Shown piece by piece: positions 19,052 through 28,243 of a stretch of 64,000 nucleotides of DNA. The position numbers were made by a program, and so were the translations under genes. Source of the DNA: Campylobacter massiliensis (GTDB taxonomy: Bacteria > Campylobacterota > Campylobacteria > Campylobacterales > Campylobacteraceae); the NCBI RefSeq assembly GCF_014253065.1, contig NZ_JACLZK010000001.1, positions 558,001 to 622,000 on the forward strand, given 5' to 3'. Numbering within the stretch: position 1 is the first letter of the stretch; each line of letters opens with the position of its first letter. The notes under the pieces were generated by a model that saw nothing but the letters and a program-made list of their open reading frames with translations, was not told the origin of the DNA and did no database searches.

Positions 19052-19065
19052 TTGATTTAAATCAA
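19052..19065 (+). promoter_or_regulatory. FNR/CRP-type box upstream of the nos operon
   Basis: TTGATTTAAATCAA is a perfect palindrome matching the FNR/CRP-family consensus TTGAT-N4-ATCAA. It lies about 64 bases before the first gene of the operon, with a TATAGT-like -10 downstream (GTTGTATAGTTTC, near 19085). This suggests activation under low oxygen or by nitrogen oxides through a CRP/FNR-family regulator not encoded in the window. Confidence 0.7.
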
Positions 19066-19128
19066 TATACTTTAAGCCTTCCGGTTGTATAGTTTCATTA
19101 ATAGAAAATTTAAATTTGAAAGACATTT

Positions 19129-20208
19129 ATGAAAATTATAGCGCTCGTATGCGCTCTATTTGTTTTCTCCTTCGCAAGCGATGTTAGCGCTACGGCTAGC
19201 CTCGACGTAAAAAGCTGCGCATATAGCGAGCAAAACAAAACACTAGCCGTCTACGATGCCAAAAATTCGCTAAAAATACTTAATCAAAAAGACTTAAAAC
19301 CCATAAGCAAATTTGACGTTAAAACGGACGAGATAACCTCTCTGGCTTTTGACGGCGCAAATTTATACGCAGGATTTGCGAGCGGCGAGGTAGCTAAATT
19401 TAGCGATGATTTTAGCTCTTTTGCCGGCATGCTAAATCTTTCAAATTTAAGCCTTGATACGCAGATAACGCACCTTCACGTCGCAAAGGGCAAAATTTAC
19501 GCGGTTGCCGGCAAAGACGCCTTTGTCTCCTACGACATTGCATCAAAAAAGCTGACGCGCGCGAATCTTAACGGCGCATACCGTATCGCAACCTGTAAAA
19601 TTTTAAACGGCGCCGCGCTGATAACCAGCTGGGATAGATCGGTTTTTAGCGTAAATTTAAGCACGATGCGGGCAAAAAATCTGGGCAAGTTAAAATCCGT
19701 AGCCTTGAGTGCGGCGGAGATAAACTCGGGCGTGATTTTCGGACTTGCTAGTGGCGAGATAGCCAGCCTCAAATTTGACGCAGACGAAAATTTAACGAAC
19801 GAAAATTTAGCAAGCAAGCAGCCTAGCGCGGCAAATTTGGCCGCCGAAGCAAATTTAACTCAAACAAGCGACAAAGAAAACGCAAGCGTAAATTTGACCG
19901 CCGTCAAAAATACACAAAACAAAGCGGATCTAAATTTGACTAACGGCAAAGCAAACGCAAATTTGACGGACGCAGAAATTCAAATTTACAAAATCTCAAA
20001 TTCGCGCATTAAAAGCCTACTGATCATGCAGGATAAAGTTTATATCGGGCTTGGAAACGGCGAAATTTTACGAAGCGACGCTGAGTTTAAACAGATAGAA
20101 AAAATAGGCAAAAACTCCGACACCGTGATAAAAGTTTTTAACGACGAAGATAGCGTCATAGCCGTTAGCATAAACGGCGAGATCCAAATTTACAAGAAAA
20201 AATCTTAG
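19129..20208 (+). CDS. Periplasmic beta-propeller protein of the nos operon (NapL-like)
   Basis: 359 residues with a signal peptide (about 1-16) and repeated blade-like units (ITSLAFDGANLYAGFASGEVAKF; IYAVAGKDAFVSYD; VIFGLASGEIASLKF; VYIGLGNGEILRS). This resembles NapL-type WD40-like periplasmic proteins of epsilonproteobacterial nap operons. It is the first gene of the nos operon, 15 bases before nosZ. Between blades, at about residues 222-283, sits a low-complexity insertion with repeated NLT/ANL units encoded by AAATTTGAC or AAATTTAAC words. The function in N2O respiration is unknown. Confidence 0.7.
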   Translation: MKIIALVCALFVFSFASDVSATASLDVKSCAYSEQNKTLAVYDAKNSLKILNQKDLKPISKFDVKTDEITSLAFDGANLYAGFASGEVAKFSDDFSSFAGMLNLSNLSLDTQITHLHVAKGKIYAVAGKDAFVSYDIASKKLTRANLNGAYRIATCKILNGAALITSWDRSVFSVNLSTMRAKNLGKLKSVALSAAEINSGVIFGLASGEIASLKFDADENLTNENLASKQPSAANLAAEANLTQTSDKENASVNLTAVKNTQNKADLNLTNGKANANLTDAEIQIYKISNSRIKSLLIMQDKVYIGLGNGEILRSDAEFKQIEKIGKNSDTVIKVFNDEDSVIAVSINGEIQIYKKKS

Positions 20209-20223
20209 GAAAGGAGATTTTCA

Positions 20224-22818
20224 ATGAACAAACTACTTAGTTGCGGTATCGTTGCGGCTGCGGGCCTCGCGTTTACCGTTAGCAGCGCGTGTGCATCGGG
20301 TAGCGACCTACAAGCTATCATGAAAGCGCGCGGGCTAACGGAAAAAGACATCCTAGCGGCCGCTAAAACGTATCAGCCAAGCGGTAAAAAAGACGACTAC
20401 ATCGTATTTTCCTCAGGAGGCCAAAGCGGACAGGTGATGGTTTACGGCGTGCCTTCGATGAGGATTTACAAGTATATCGGCGTCTTTACGCCCGAGCCTT
20501 GGCAGGGATATGGCTACGACGAGGAGTCTAAAGCCATCCTAAAAAGCGGCGCCATCAGAGGCAAACAAATCACGTGGGGCGACACTCACCACCCTGCTCT
20601 TACGGAGAAAAACGGCGAATACGTCGGCGATTATCTTTTTATCAACGACAAGGCCAACCCTCGCATTGCGGTGATAAATTTACACGATTTTGAGACGACT
20701 CAGATCGTGGTTAACCCTATCATGAAAAGCGAACACGGCGGTAGCTTTATCACTCCAAACAGCGAATACGTCATCGAAGCGGCGCAGTACGCGGCTCCGC
20801 TAGATAACGGCTATCACTCGATGGACGAATACGAAGCGGTTTTCCGCGGCGCGGTAACGTTTTGGAAATTCGACTATCCAAAAGGTAAGATAGACGAGAA
20901 AGCCTCCTTCTCGCTCGAGCTTCCTCCGTACTGGCAGGACCTAAGCGACGCCGGTAAGGGCGAGAGCTTCGGCTGGGCGTTTACAAACTCGATAAACTCC
21001 GAGATGTATACGGGCGGTATCGAAAAGGGCTTGCCTCCGTTTGAAGCGGGCGCGAGCAGAAACGACACTGACTATTTGCACGTTTATAACTGGCAAATTT
21101 TAGAAAAACTAGCTCAGGATAAGAAAAACTATATGGAGATAAACGGCCATAGAGTAGTTACGATAGACGCCGCGGTTAAAGCCGGCGCGCTATTTTTGAT
21201 CCCTGAACCAAAGAGCCCGCACGGCGTAGACGTCACTCCTGACGGCCGCTATATCGTTATCGGCGGCAAGCTAGATACTCACGCGACGGTTTATGATTTT
21301 AAAAAGATCAAAAACCTAATCGACAAAAAAGAGTTCGCCGGCACCGATCCGTACGGCATCCCTGTGCTTGATATGGCAAAGAGCTTGCAAGGACAAGTCG
21401 AGCTTGGCCTTGGACCTCTGCACAACTCTTTTGACGAAAAAGACGGCATCATCTATACCTCTCTTTACGTCGATAGCCAGATCGTGAAATGGGACTATAA
21501 AAATTTAAAAGTTCTAGATAGGATCAACGTCCACTACAATATCGGACACCTTGATACTATGGAGGGAAAATCGTCAAAACCTAAGGGCAAATACGCTATC
21601 GCTCTTGATAAACTTTCGATCGATCGCTTTAACCCGGTAGGCCCTCTTCACCCGCAAAACCACCAGCTTATCGACATCGCTGGTGCTAAGATGGAGCTTT
21701 TATACGATATGCCGATACCTCTTGGCGAGCCTCACGACGTAGTTTCTATCGCGGCTAGCAAGCTAAAACCTGCTACTACATACACGATGGGAACAAACTC
21801 TCGCACGGGCAAAGAAAGTCCGTTCGTAACTCTTGCCGGACAAGAAAGAGTCGAGCGTAACGGCAAAAACGTAACCGTTTATGCTACGATGATCAGAAGT
21901 CACATCAACCCTGAGCACATCGAGGTAAATAAAGGCGACAACGTAACTATCCACTTAACAAACCTAGAGCGCGCGCAGGACGAGACGCACGGCTTTACCG
22001 TGGATCTTTACAACATCCATGCGTCTTTAGAGCCGGGTAAAACAGCGACCGTAAATTTCGTAGCGGACGAAGAGGGCGTGTTCCCTTACTACTGCACCGA
22101 ATTTTGCTCTGCGCTGCACCTTGAGATGATGGGTTACTTGCTAGTTAAAGATCCGAACAAAAAATACGAATCCGCCAAAGCAAGCAAGCTAAAAACCCTA
22201 AGCCCAGAAGCTCTAAAAGCCGAATACGATAAAGTAATCGCTACAAACAAAGCTACCGACGAGGTTATCCAAAGCGTCGTTACGTATCTAAAAGAGAAGC
22301 ATTACGAAAAATATCCTAAGGTAAAAGAGCTAGTTACCGACGCGCTGGATCAGTACGGCAAAATCCCTGAAGTAAAAGCAAAAGCCGACGAAGCCTACAA
22401 AAAAGGCGACGTAAACGGCGCGATCCTATGGGAGTACCAAGTATGGCAGTATATGGTTAAAACCGCAGACGTCGGCCTAAGAGCTAAAAACAATCTCGCT
22501 AAAGAGATCGCTACGCCTATGAGCCCGGCTGCCGCTAAAGGCGAGGAAGCCTATCTAAAAGGCGGTTGTAATGGCTGCCACGTCATCGGTCAGGTTAGCT
22601 CAGGCCCTGATCTAACCGGCGTTCTTTTGCGTCACGAAAACGGCGAGAAATGGGTGTTTGACTTTATCAAAGATCCTGCTAAATTTTACAACGACGAGTA
22701 CGTCAAATCTATGATAGATTTCTTTAACCTCAGGATGCCTAATCAGCACATGAGCGACCAAGAGATCAAAGATATCATCGAATATCTAAAATGGATCGAC
22801 GAAAACGCGGGAATGTAA
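20224..22818 (+). CDS. nosZ: Nitrous oxide reductase, Sec-exported clade II type with C-terminal cytochrome c domain
   Basis: Periplasmic terminal reductase that converts N2O to N2. 864 residues. The N-terminus is a Sec signal peptide ending near ACASG, not a Tat signal, as in the Wolinella type. The seven-bladed propeller with CuZ histidines includes SEHGGSF, SPHGVDV and GPLHNSF. The CuA domain is YYCTEFCSALHLEMMG (about 620-635). A C-terminal cytochrome c domain with CNGCH (about 782) is the hallmark of the cNosZ form. Strong coding bias suggests high expression. It is followed by two hairpins and nosB. Confidence 0.97.
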   Translation: MNKLLSCGIVAAAGLAFTVSSACASGSDLQAIMKARGLTEKDILAAAKTYQPSGKKDDYIVFSSGGQSGQVMVYGVPSMRIYKYIGVFTPEPWQGYGYDEESKAILKSGAIRGKQITWGDTHHPALTEKNGEYVGDYLFINDKANPRIAVINLHDFETTQIVVNPIMKSEHGGSFITPNSEYVIEAAQYAAPLDNGYHSMDEYEAVFRGAVTFWKFDYPKGKIDEKASFSLELPPYWQDLSDAGKGESFGWAFTNSINSEMYTGGIEKGLPPFEAGASRNDTDYLHVYNWQILEKLAQDKKNYMEINGHRVVTIDAAVKAGALFLIPEPKSPHGVDVTPDGRYIVIGGKLDTHATVYDFKKIKNLIDKKEFAGTDPYGIPVLDMAKSLQGQVELGLGPLHNSFDEKDGIIYTSLYVDSQIVKWDYKNLKVLDRINVHYNIGHLDTMEGKSSKPKGKYAIALDKLSIDRFNPVGPLHPQNHQLIDIAGAKMELLYDMPIPLGEPHDVVSIAASKLKPATTYTMGTNSRTGKESPFVTLAGQERVERNGKNVTVYATMIRSHINPEHIEVNKGDNVTIHLTNLERAQDETHGFTVDLYNIHASLEPGKTATVNFVADEEGVFPYYCTEFCSALHLEMMGYLLVKDPNKKYESAKASKLKTLSPEALKAEYDKVIATNKATDEVIQSVVTYLKEKHYEKYPKVKELVTDALDQYGKIPEVKAKADEAYKKGDVNGAILWEYQVWQYMVKTADVGLRAKNNLAKEIATPMSPAAAKGEEAYLKGGCNGCHVIGQVSSGPDLTGVLLRHENGEKWVFDFIKDPAKFYNDEYVKSMIDFFNLRMPNQHMSDQEIKDIIEYLKWIDENAGM

Positions 22819-22827
22819 TCCAAATTT

Positions 22828-22893
22828 GATTCGGGCTTAGCAGTCCGAATCAGTTCGCTAAATTTGAGGCTCGGCGCGCGTAACCCGAGCCTC
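22828..22893 (+). promoter_or_regulatory. Two tandem hairpins between nosZ and nosB
   Basis: GATTCGG (22828-22834) pairs with CCGAATC (22845-22851), and GAGGCTCGG (22866-22874) pairs with CCGAGCCTC (22885-22893). Neither is followed by a T-tract. They probably stabilise or punctuate the abundant nosZ message while allowing lower expression of the downstream genes. Confidence 0.6.
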
Positions 22894-22953
22894 CTACGTT
22901 AAATTTAAAAAGCGTTTTGCGAAAAATTTTTTAAATTTAATAAAGGAGAAACG

Positions 22954-23715
22954 ATGAAGAAGTATCAAATTTACACTATTATCGCGTTAGTCTTGATGAC
23001 CGTTTGTTTTACGATCCCGGTGCTGGGCTTTTTTGGAGCCAAGGCTAAGATCGCCGCGGGCGAGCCGCTTGCCGGATATTCGTATAAAATTTACGACCTT
23101 TACACCTCGTTTCAGTACAAAAACCACCTGATGTCAAAGGACGTCGCAAGCAGTCTGGAAAAGATGATCGAGCAAAAAGCCGAGATCGGCACGCCATCTT
23201 TTCCTATCTGGTACGTCGCGCTTGAAGCGCCAAACTACCCTAAAGACGCCTTTCCCGACGGCATTCCGGTTTATTTTCACGTTGACGGATACGGCGGCGA
23301 CGTGCATGAGATGAACACCATAAACCACTACATAGGCATGTATCCGATGGAGCACGGCGGCAACGTCGAGCGCGCGATTGCGCCTTATTATCTGCTCATT
23401 TCCACGCTTTGCATGCTAGCCTTTTTATACTACGACGGCAAATTTAACTCCCTGCTCATGGTACTTCCGACCATCGCTCCGCTGCTTTTTATGGGCGCAT
23501 TTGCGGGTTGGCTTTATTGGTACGGGCACAATATGCAAGAGTGGGGCGCGTTTAAGATAAAACCGTTTATGCCGACCGTGCTTGGCGACGGCAAGGTCGC
23601 GCAATTTACGACGCACTCGTATCCTAGCATAGGATTTTGGGTGATGATGGCTATGAGCGCGCTTTGTATCCTAGCCGTATTTTCAAAGAAAAAAGAGCTC
23701 AAAGACGCGAAATGA
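22954..23715 (+). CDS. nosB: NosB membrane protein of the clade II nos operon
   Basis: 253 residues with hydrophobic segments at about 5-27, 149-165, 170-195 and 225-243, and a large periplasmic loop between the first two (FPIWYVALEAPNYPKDAFPDGIPVYFHVDG). This matches the polytopic NosB protein that follows nosZ in epsilonproteobacterial and other clade II nos clusters. Its role is not established. AAAGGAG lies before the start. The stop overlaps the nosD start (ATGA). Confidence 0.85.
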   Translation: MKKYQIYTIIALVLMTVCFTIPVLGFFGAKAKIAAGEPLAGYSYKIYDLYTSFQYKNHLMSKDVASSLEKMIEQKAEIGTPSFPIWYVALEAPNYPKDAFPDGIPVYFHVDGYGGDVHEMNTINHYIGMYPMEHGGNVERAIAPYYLLISTLCMLAFLYYDGKFNSLLMVLPTIAPLLFMGAFAGWLYWYGHNMQEWGAFKIKPFMPTVLGDGKVAQFTTHSYPSIGFWVMMAMSALCILAVFSKKKELKDAK

Positions 23716-24947
23716 AATTTAAGCTTTTGCTCTTTTGCGCGCTAAATTTGACGGCCTTCGCCGGCCCGCTGCAAGACGCTATAAACGCTGCGGAACCGGG
23801 CGACATCTTGCGCCTAAACGACGGCCTTTACGAGGGGAATATCATAATCGATAAACCGCTCTCAATCATAGGTAAAGGCCAAGATGCGATCATCAGAGGC
23901 GACCGCAAATCAAGCGTGATAAAAGTAACGGCAAAAAACGTTAAACTCATAAATTTAAACATCGAAGGCAGCGGCACGAGTCAGATGAACTTAGACGCGG
24001 GCATAAGCTGCGCAAAGGGCAATAATATTTTAGTCGAGAAAAGCCGCTTTAAAGACGTGCTTTTCGGTATCGAGCTATCAGAATGCAACCAAGCCGTCAT
24101 CAGAGATAATAACATCACTTCAAAAGAGGGCTTTGACGTGCCTAGACGCGGAGACGCGGTGCGCGCGTGGTATTCGCACGAAAATTTGATCGAGCGAAAC
24201 TACGTCTATAACAGCCGCGATATCGTGGCGTGGTTTTCTAGCAACAACATAATCCGCAAAAATTTCGGCAAAAACAACCGATACGCCGTACATACGATGT
24301 ATTCGGCGGACAACCTCATCGAGGATAACGAATTTAGCGGCGGTGCCGTGGGGATGTATTTTATGTTTTCTACAAATTCTCTCGTGCGCCGAAACGTGAT
24401 AATAAACTCAAACGGAGCGTTTGGGGTGGGTATCGCGCTAAAAGACGCCTCGGGATTTAACATTAGAGAAAATACCTTTTTGTATAACTCGCGCGGCATC
24501 TACTCCGACCGCTCGCCGTTAAATCCGGGCACCGTAAACACCCTCAAAAACAATCAAATTTTATACAACGTCATCGGGCTGCAAATGCACGCGACGCAGG
24601 AAAAAAGCGTGTTTAAGGGCAATGATTTTATCGGCAACATGGAAACGGCTATCAACGACACTCCGGGCTCAAAGATCGAGCTAAACGAGTGGAGCGGTAA
24701 TTATTTCGACGAATACGAAGGCTTAGACGTCGATAGAGACGGTATCGGCGATACGCCATACTTGCACTTCGTTTACGCCGACAAGCTTTGGCAGTATTAT
24801 CCGACTCTGCGCTTTTTCTACGGTTCGACCGTGATTAGCGGGCTAAATTTCCTAGCTAAGCTTGCGCCTTTTTCCGAGCCGCTCAAGCTTTTAGAGGACG
24901 GCTCTCCTAAAATGCGCCCAAACAACGCTCAAAAGGCAACGCTATGA
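23712..24947 (+). CDS. nosD: NosD, periplasmic copper-site assembly protein
   Basis: Periplasmic right-handed beta-helix (CASH/NosD domain) protein that works with the NosFY transporter to mature the CuZ centre. I place the start at ATG 23712, overlapping the nosB stop; this gives 411 residues and a clean signal peptide (about 1-16, MKFKLLLFCALNLTAFA). Helix repeats rich in N and I are visible (NLIERNYVYNSRDIVAW; NNIIRKNFGKNN; NLIEDNEFSGGAVGMYF), and the C-terminal WSGNYFDEYEGLDVDRDGIGD is typical. Confidence 0.93.
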   Translation: MKFKLLLFCALNLTAFAGPLQDAINAAEPGDILRLNDGLYEGNIIIDKPLSIIGKGQDAIIRGDRKSSVIKVTAKNVKLINLNIEGSGTSQMNLDAGISCAKGNNILVEKSRFKDVLFGIELSECNQAVIRDNNITSKEGFDVPRRGDAVRAWYSHENLIERNYVYNSRDIVAWFSSNNIIRKNFGKNNRYAVHTMYSADNLIEDNEFSGGAVGMYFMFSTNSLVRRNVIINSNGAFGVGIALKDASGFNIRENTFLYNSRGIYSDRSPLNPGTVNTLKNNQILYNVIGLQMHATQEKSVFKGNDFIGNMETAINDTPGSKIELNEWSGNYFDEYEGLDVDRDGIGDTPYLHFVYADKLWQYYPTLRFFYGSTVISGLNFLAKLAPFSEPLKLLEDGSPKMRPNNAQKATL

Positions 24948-25624
24948 ATAGACGAAATTTTATCGCCCTAACGGCAGGCGCGGCGGCCGCAGGCTACGGC
25001 ATCGGATATTTTTTACCCAAAACGCGCGCGGACGAGCTTTTTTTACGGCCTCCCGGAGCTGTTAAAAATTTCGAATCGCTCTGCATAAAATGCGGCCAGT
25101 GCGTGCAAGTCTGCCCATATCACAGCATCGAACTACTAGACATCGCGCAGGGCTACTCAAACGGCACGTCCTACATCGACGCGCACGAGCGAGGCTGCTA
25201 TCTGTGCGACCTTTTTCCTTGCGTTTTAGCCTGTCCCAGCGGCGCGCTAGATCACGCCACGACGCAGATCAGCGACGTAAAGATGGGCGTGGGCGTGCTA
25301 AGGGAGCATGAAGCCTGTCTAGCATACAAAAACGAAAACGTAAATTTAAGCAGCGTTACGAAAATGCTTGAGCGTAAAATTTACAACGACCGCGAGCAAG
25401 CCGTAAAAGACGCCGTCCAAAATAGCGTGGATAAGCCCTGCGATCTGTGCGTTAGCCTCTGCCCGGTCGGAGACGCCGCCATAACGATGGCAAAAAGCGA
25501 CGGGCGAAATTTGCCCGAATTTAAACAAGGCTGCGTCGGATGCGGAGTGTGCGCCGAGGTTTGCCCGGCACAGATCATCGATATAGCGCCAAACCGCAGC
25601 TATGACGAAATTTACAAAGGATAA
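24944..25624 (+). CDS. nosG: NosG, NapG-like periplasmic ferredoxin
   Basis: 226 residues carrying four [4Fe-4S] motifs: CIKCGQCVQVC, CYLCDLFPCVLAC, CDLCVSLCPVG and CVGCGVCAEVC. The N-terminus NRRNFIALTAGAAAAG is a Tat-type signal. Proteins of this kind pair with a NapH-like quinol dehydrogenase; here NosH (26668-27573) is the partner, forming an electron route from menaquinol to NosZ. The start overlaps nosD by 4 bases. Confidence 0.92.
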   Translation: MNRRNFIALTAGAAAAGYGIGYFLPKTRADELFLRPPGAVKNFESLCIKCGQCVQVCPYHSIELLDIAQGYSNGTSYIDAHERGCYLCDLFPCVLACPSGALDHATTQISDVKMGVGVLREHEACLAYKNENVNLSSVTKMLERKIYNDREQAVKDAVQNSVDKPCDLCVSLCPVGDAAITMAKSDGRNLPEFKQGCVGCGVCAEVCPAQIIDIAPNRSYDEIYKG

Positions 25625-25626
25625 AA

Positions 25627-26199
25627 ATGAGAAATAAAATTTTAGGCTGTCTCGCGGCTCTCGCCGCCGCCATGCTGATAACCGGCTGTGAGAGCAAGGA
25701 TGATAAAAAACCGACGACGCAAGCGGCAAAAACGCAAGCGACGCCCGTTGCCGCAGGCATGATAGAGACGCAAAAAGCGGACGCTAACGCAACCGCGCAA
25801 AAAGACTACGATCAGTTTATGAGCTACGACATAAACGGCAAAAAGAGAGTCAAATTCGGCCTAGATGACGAAGAGAGCGAGACTAGCCGCTCAGTCGGCG
25901 CGCTAGCGATGGTGCGAAGCCCGCTACAAAGTATAAATTTAAAGCTCATCAAAGGGCGACTTAGCAAGGACTTTATCGTAAAATGCTCCGCCTGCCACGA
26001 CGACTACGCCAACGGCATCATCGGCCCGTCGCTGCTAAATAAAACCTCGGATCAAATTTACGACATGATCGCCGCGTATAAGAGCAAGCAAAAGGCAAAT
26101 CCTTTGATGAAAGATCTGGTGCGCGGCATGGACGAGGCGCAGATCAGGGCGATGGCTAACGAGATTAGCGAATTTAACGAGCAATTTAGAAAAAAATAG
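25627..26199 (+). CDS. nosC1: NosC1, monohaem cytochrome c lipoprotein
   Basis: 190 residues. The N-terminal LAAAMLITGC is a lipobox, so the protein is probably lipid-anchored in the periplasm. One haem site, CSACH (about 120), with a distal methionine candidate in KANPLMKDLVRGM. It is expected to carry electrons between the NosG/NosH module and the cytochrome domain of NosZ. It starts 2 bases after nosG. Confidence 0.88.
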   Translation: MRNKILGCLAALAAAMLITGCESKDDKKPTTQAAKTQATPVAAGMIETQKADANATAQKDYDQFMSYDINGKKRVKFGLDDEESETSRSVGALAMVRSPLQSINLKLIKGRLSKDFIVKCSACHDDYANGIIGPSLLNKTSDQIYDMIAAYKSKQKANPLMKDLVRGMDEAQIRAMANEISEFNEQFRKK

Positions 26200-26208
26200 G
26201 AGGCTAAA

Positions 26209-26664
26209 ATGGGAAAGAAAATAGCGATAATCTTTGGAGTTTTGGTACTTGCGCTCATGGTTTTTATGCTGACTAGCCAGCCGTCGGCACCTATAAAGGA
26301 CGCTAGCAGGCCCGAGCTAAAACCGGCGCAGCAAACGCAGCCAAAAGCCGCAAACGAAGAGATAAATTTGCAAGATAGCGAAGAGATAAAAAAGATCAAA
26401 CAGCTACAAAACAGCGTCGCAAACCAGCCTAGCGAGGGCGTTAGCAAACGATACCTAACCTCCTGCGCGCCTTGCCACGGAGCAAACGGCAAGGGCGTGA
26501 TGGCGCCTAGCATCGCGGGCAAAAGCAAGGACGAAATCCTAGCTTCGCTAAAAAACTACAAAGAGGGCAAGGTGCCAAATAGCCTGATGAAGGGGCTTCT
26601 TACAAACGTATCGGACGAGGATCTAGGCGCGTTAGCTGATGAAATTTCAAAATTTAAAGAGTAG
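26209..26664 (+). CDS. nosC2: NosC2, monohaem cytochrome c
   Basis: 151 residues with an N-terminal membrane anchor (about 4-22), a proline- and lysine-rich linker and a C-terminal cytochrome c domain with CAPCHGANGKG (about 85) and the distal methionine region PNSLMKGLL. It resembles NosC1 in its C-terminal half, and the pair presumably arose by duplication. AGGAGG precedes the start. It lies between nosC1 and nosH. Confidence 0.88.
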   Translation: MGKKIAIIFGVLVLALMVFMLTSQPSAPIKDASRPELKPAQQTQPKAANEEINLQDSEEIKKIKQLQNSVANQPSEGVSKRYLTSCAPCHGANGKGVMAPSIAGKSKDEILASLKNYKEGKVPNSLMKGLLTNVSDEDLGALADEISKFKE

Positions 26665-26667
26665 AAA

Positions 26668-27573
26668 ATGGACAAGTACGCCACGCGCTGCACGGTCGCC
26701 AAAGTCCCGTTTCTAAGCACGCTCACGGTAAAAAACGCCGAGGGCAAAAAGCGCCTTAGCATCCGCGCTTGGCGGCTCATGACGATCGCGCTGGTGCATA
26801 TTTTGTTCGTGCTTTCTTACCGCGCGGATATTCAAATTTTAGAAGGCGACATCAGCGGATCAAGGATTTTAGGCTTTCACTTGACCGACGCTTTTATGAG
26901 CTTTCAGGTATTTGCCGCGACGCACGAGTTTCCGACAAATTTGATCATCGGCACGGCTACGATTTTGCTTTTTTACGCGCTTGTGGGCGGGCGAGCCTTT
27001 TGCGGCTGGATTTGCCCTTATACTTTTTTGGGCGAGATCGGCGAGAAAATACACGAAAATTTAGCTGCTAAAAAGATAATCAAACGCCGAAATTTCGATC
27101 CGAAATGGCGCTACGTCTTTACCGCGCTTTTTATCGCGATGAGTTTTGCCAGCGCGCAGCTCGTGTTTGAGATATTTAGCGTGACGGGTATAGTTTCTAG
27201 ATTCGTCATTTACGGCTATTTTCATGCGATTTGGTTTGCGGTTTTTATACTTCTAGTCGAGATTTTCTACTCCCGCAGAGGCTGGTGCCGCTACGTCTGC
27301 CCCATCGGCGCGACGTACTCACTACTAACCCGCACCAACGCCGTTAAAGTTAGCTGGAACAAAGAGCGCTGCGACCACTGTTTAGTCTGCATAGATACCT
27401 GTCTCGTGCCGCACGTGCTAGAGATCACGAAGAAAAACGCTAAACTAGACGGCGACGAAAATAAAAAAGAATTTCGTCTCGTGGGCGGCGACTGCACGCT
27501 TTGCGGGCGCTGTATCGACGTATGTCACCACGACGCGCTGAAATTTGACAACGGCTTTAAAAAGCTCATCTAA
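26668..27573 (+). CDS. nosH: NosH, NapH-like membrane quinol dehydrogenase
   Basis: 301 residues with about four membrane segments, the two conserved cysteine motifs GRAFCGWICPYTF and GWCRYVCPIGA characteristic of NapH/NosR-type proteins, and two C-terminal [4Fe-4S] clusters (CDHCLVCIDTC and CTLCGRCIDVC). It is expected to oxidise menaquinol and pass electrons to NosG. It starts 3 bases after nosC2. Confidence 0.93.
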   Translation: MDKYATRCTVAKVPFLSTLTVKNAEGKKRLSIRAWRLMTIALVHILFVLSYRADIQILEGDISGSRILGFHLTDAFMSFQVFAATHEFPTNLIIGTATILLFYALVGGRAFCGWICPYTFLGEIGEKIHENLAAKKIIKRRNFDPKWRYVFTALFIAMSFASAQLVFEIFSVTGIVSRFVIYGYFHAIWFAVFILLVEIFYSRRGWCRYVCPIGATYSLLTRTNAVKVSWNKERCDHCLVCIDTCLVPHVLEITKKNAKLDGDENKKEFRLVGGDCTLCGRCIDVCHHDALKFDNGFKKLI

Positions 27574-27583
27574 AAGGATAAAT

Positions 27584-28243
27584 TTGATAATCTTAAAAGA
27601 CATCACAAAGGCTTTCGGCTCACAAAAGATACTGCAAAACGTAAATTTAAGCATAGAAAAGGGGCAAAAAACGGTCGTGCTAGGGCAAAACGGCGCCGGC
27701 AAAAGCTCGCTGATGCGTATAATCCTGGGCGAATTTAAGCCAAACAGCGGCGAGGTGCGAGTAAACGGCTTTGACCCTTTTACCGCGCGCAAAGAAGCTC
27801 TTAGCGTGATATCTTTCGTCCCACAAACGCCGCCGCCGCTTAAATTTAACCTAAAAGAGCTTTGCGAGTTCGTCTGCAAAAGCTCGGGCGTCGCTCAGAA
27901 AAACATAGAAAAATTTTGCGAGAAAATGGAGCTTGATCTAAAAGGAAATTTTCACAAGCCTTTTTACAAGCTCTCGGGCGGTATGAAGCAAAAAATGCTA
28001 ATCGCAATCGCCTTTGCTAAAAACACCGAGGCCATGATGTTTGACGAGCCCACGGCAAATTTAGACCCGAAAGCCAGGCGAAATTTTATGGATCTGCTAG
28101 GCGAGTTTGCGCGCGAAAAGACGCTGGTTTTTATCTCGCACAGACTTGATGAGGTGCAGGGCATATCAAACCGCTACGTCGAGATGGACCTGGGGCAGAT
28201 CATAAAAGACGAGCCGATCTATCAAGGAGGCGCGCATGCGTAA
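27584..28243 (+). CDS. nosF: NosF, ABC transporter ATPase
   Basis: ATP-binding subunit of the NosFY transporter that, with NosD, supports CuZ assembly. I place the start at TTG 27584, preceded by AAAGGA, so that the protein begins with the usual ILKDITKAFGSQKIL; the frame extends further upstream, but only inside nosH. Walker A is GQNGAGKSS, the signature LSGGMKQK, and Walker B EAMMFDEPTANLD. 219 residues. It overlaps nosY by 8 bases. Confidence 0.93.
   Translation: MIILKDITKAFGSQKILQNVNLSIEKGQKTVVLGQNGAGKSSLMRIILGEFKPNSGEVRVNGFDPFTARKEALSVISFVPQTPPPLKFNLKELCEFVCKSSGVAQKNIEKFCEKMELDLKGNFHKPFYKLSGGMKQKMLIAIAFAKNTEAMMFDEPTANLDPKARRNFMDLLGEFAREKTLVFISHRLDEVQGISNRYVEMDLGQIIKDEPIYQGGAHA

Noticed and set aside
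25090-25311. Arginine-rich alternative frames within nosG and other high-G+C genes
   Set aside because: Typical shadow frames of real genes; no independent start signals.
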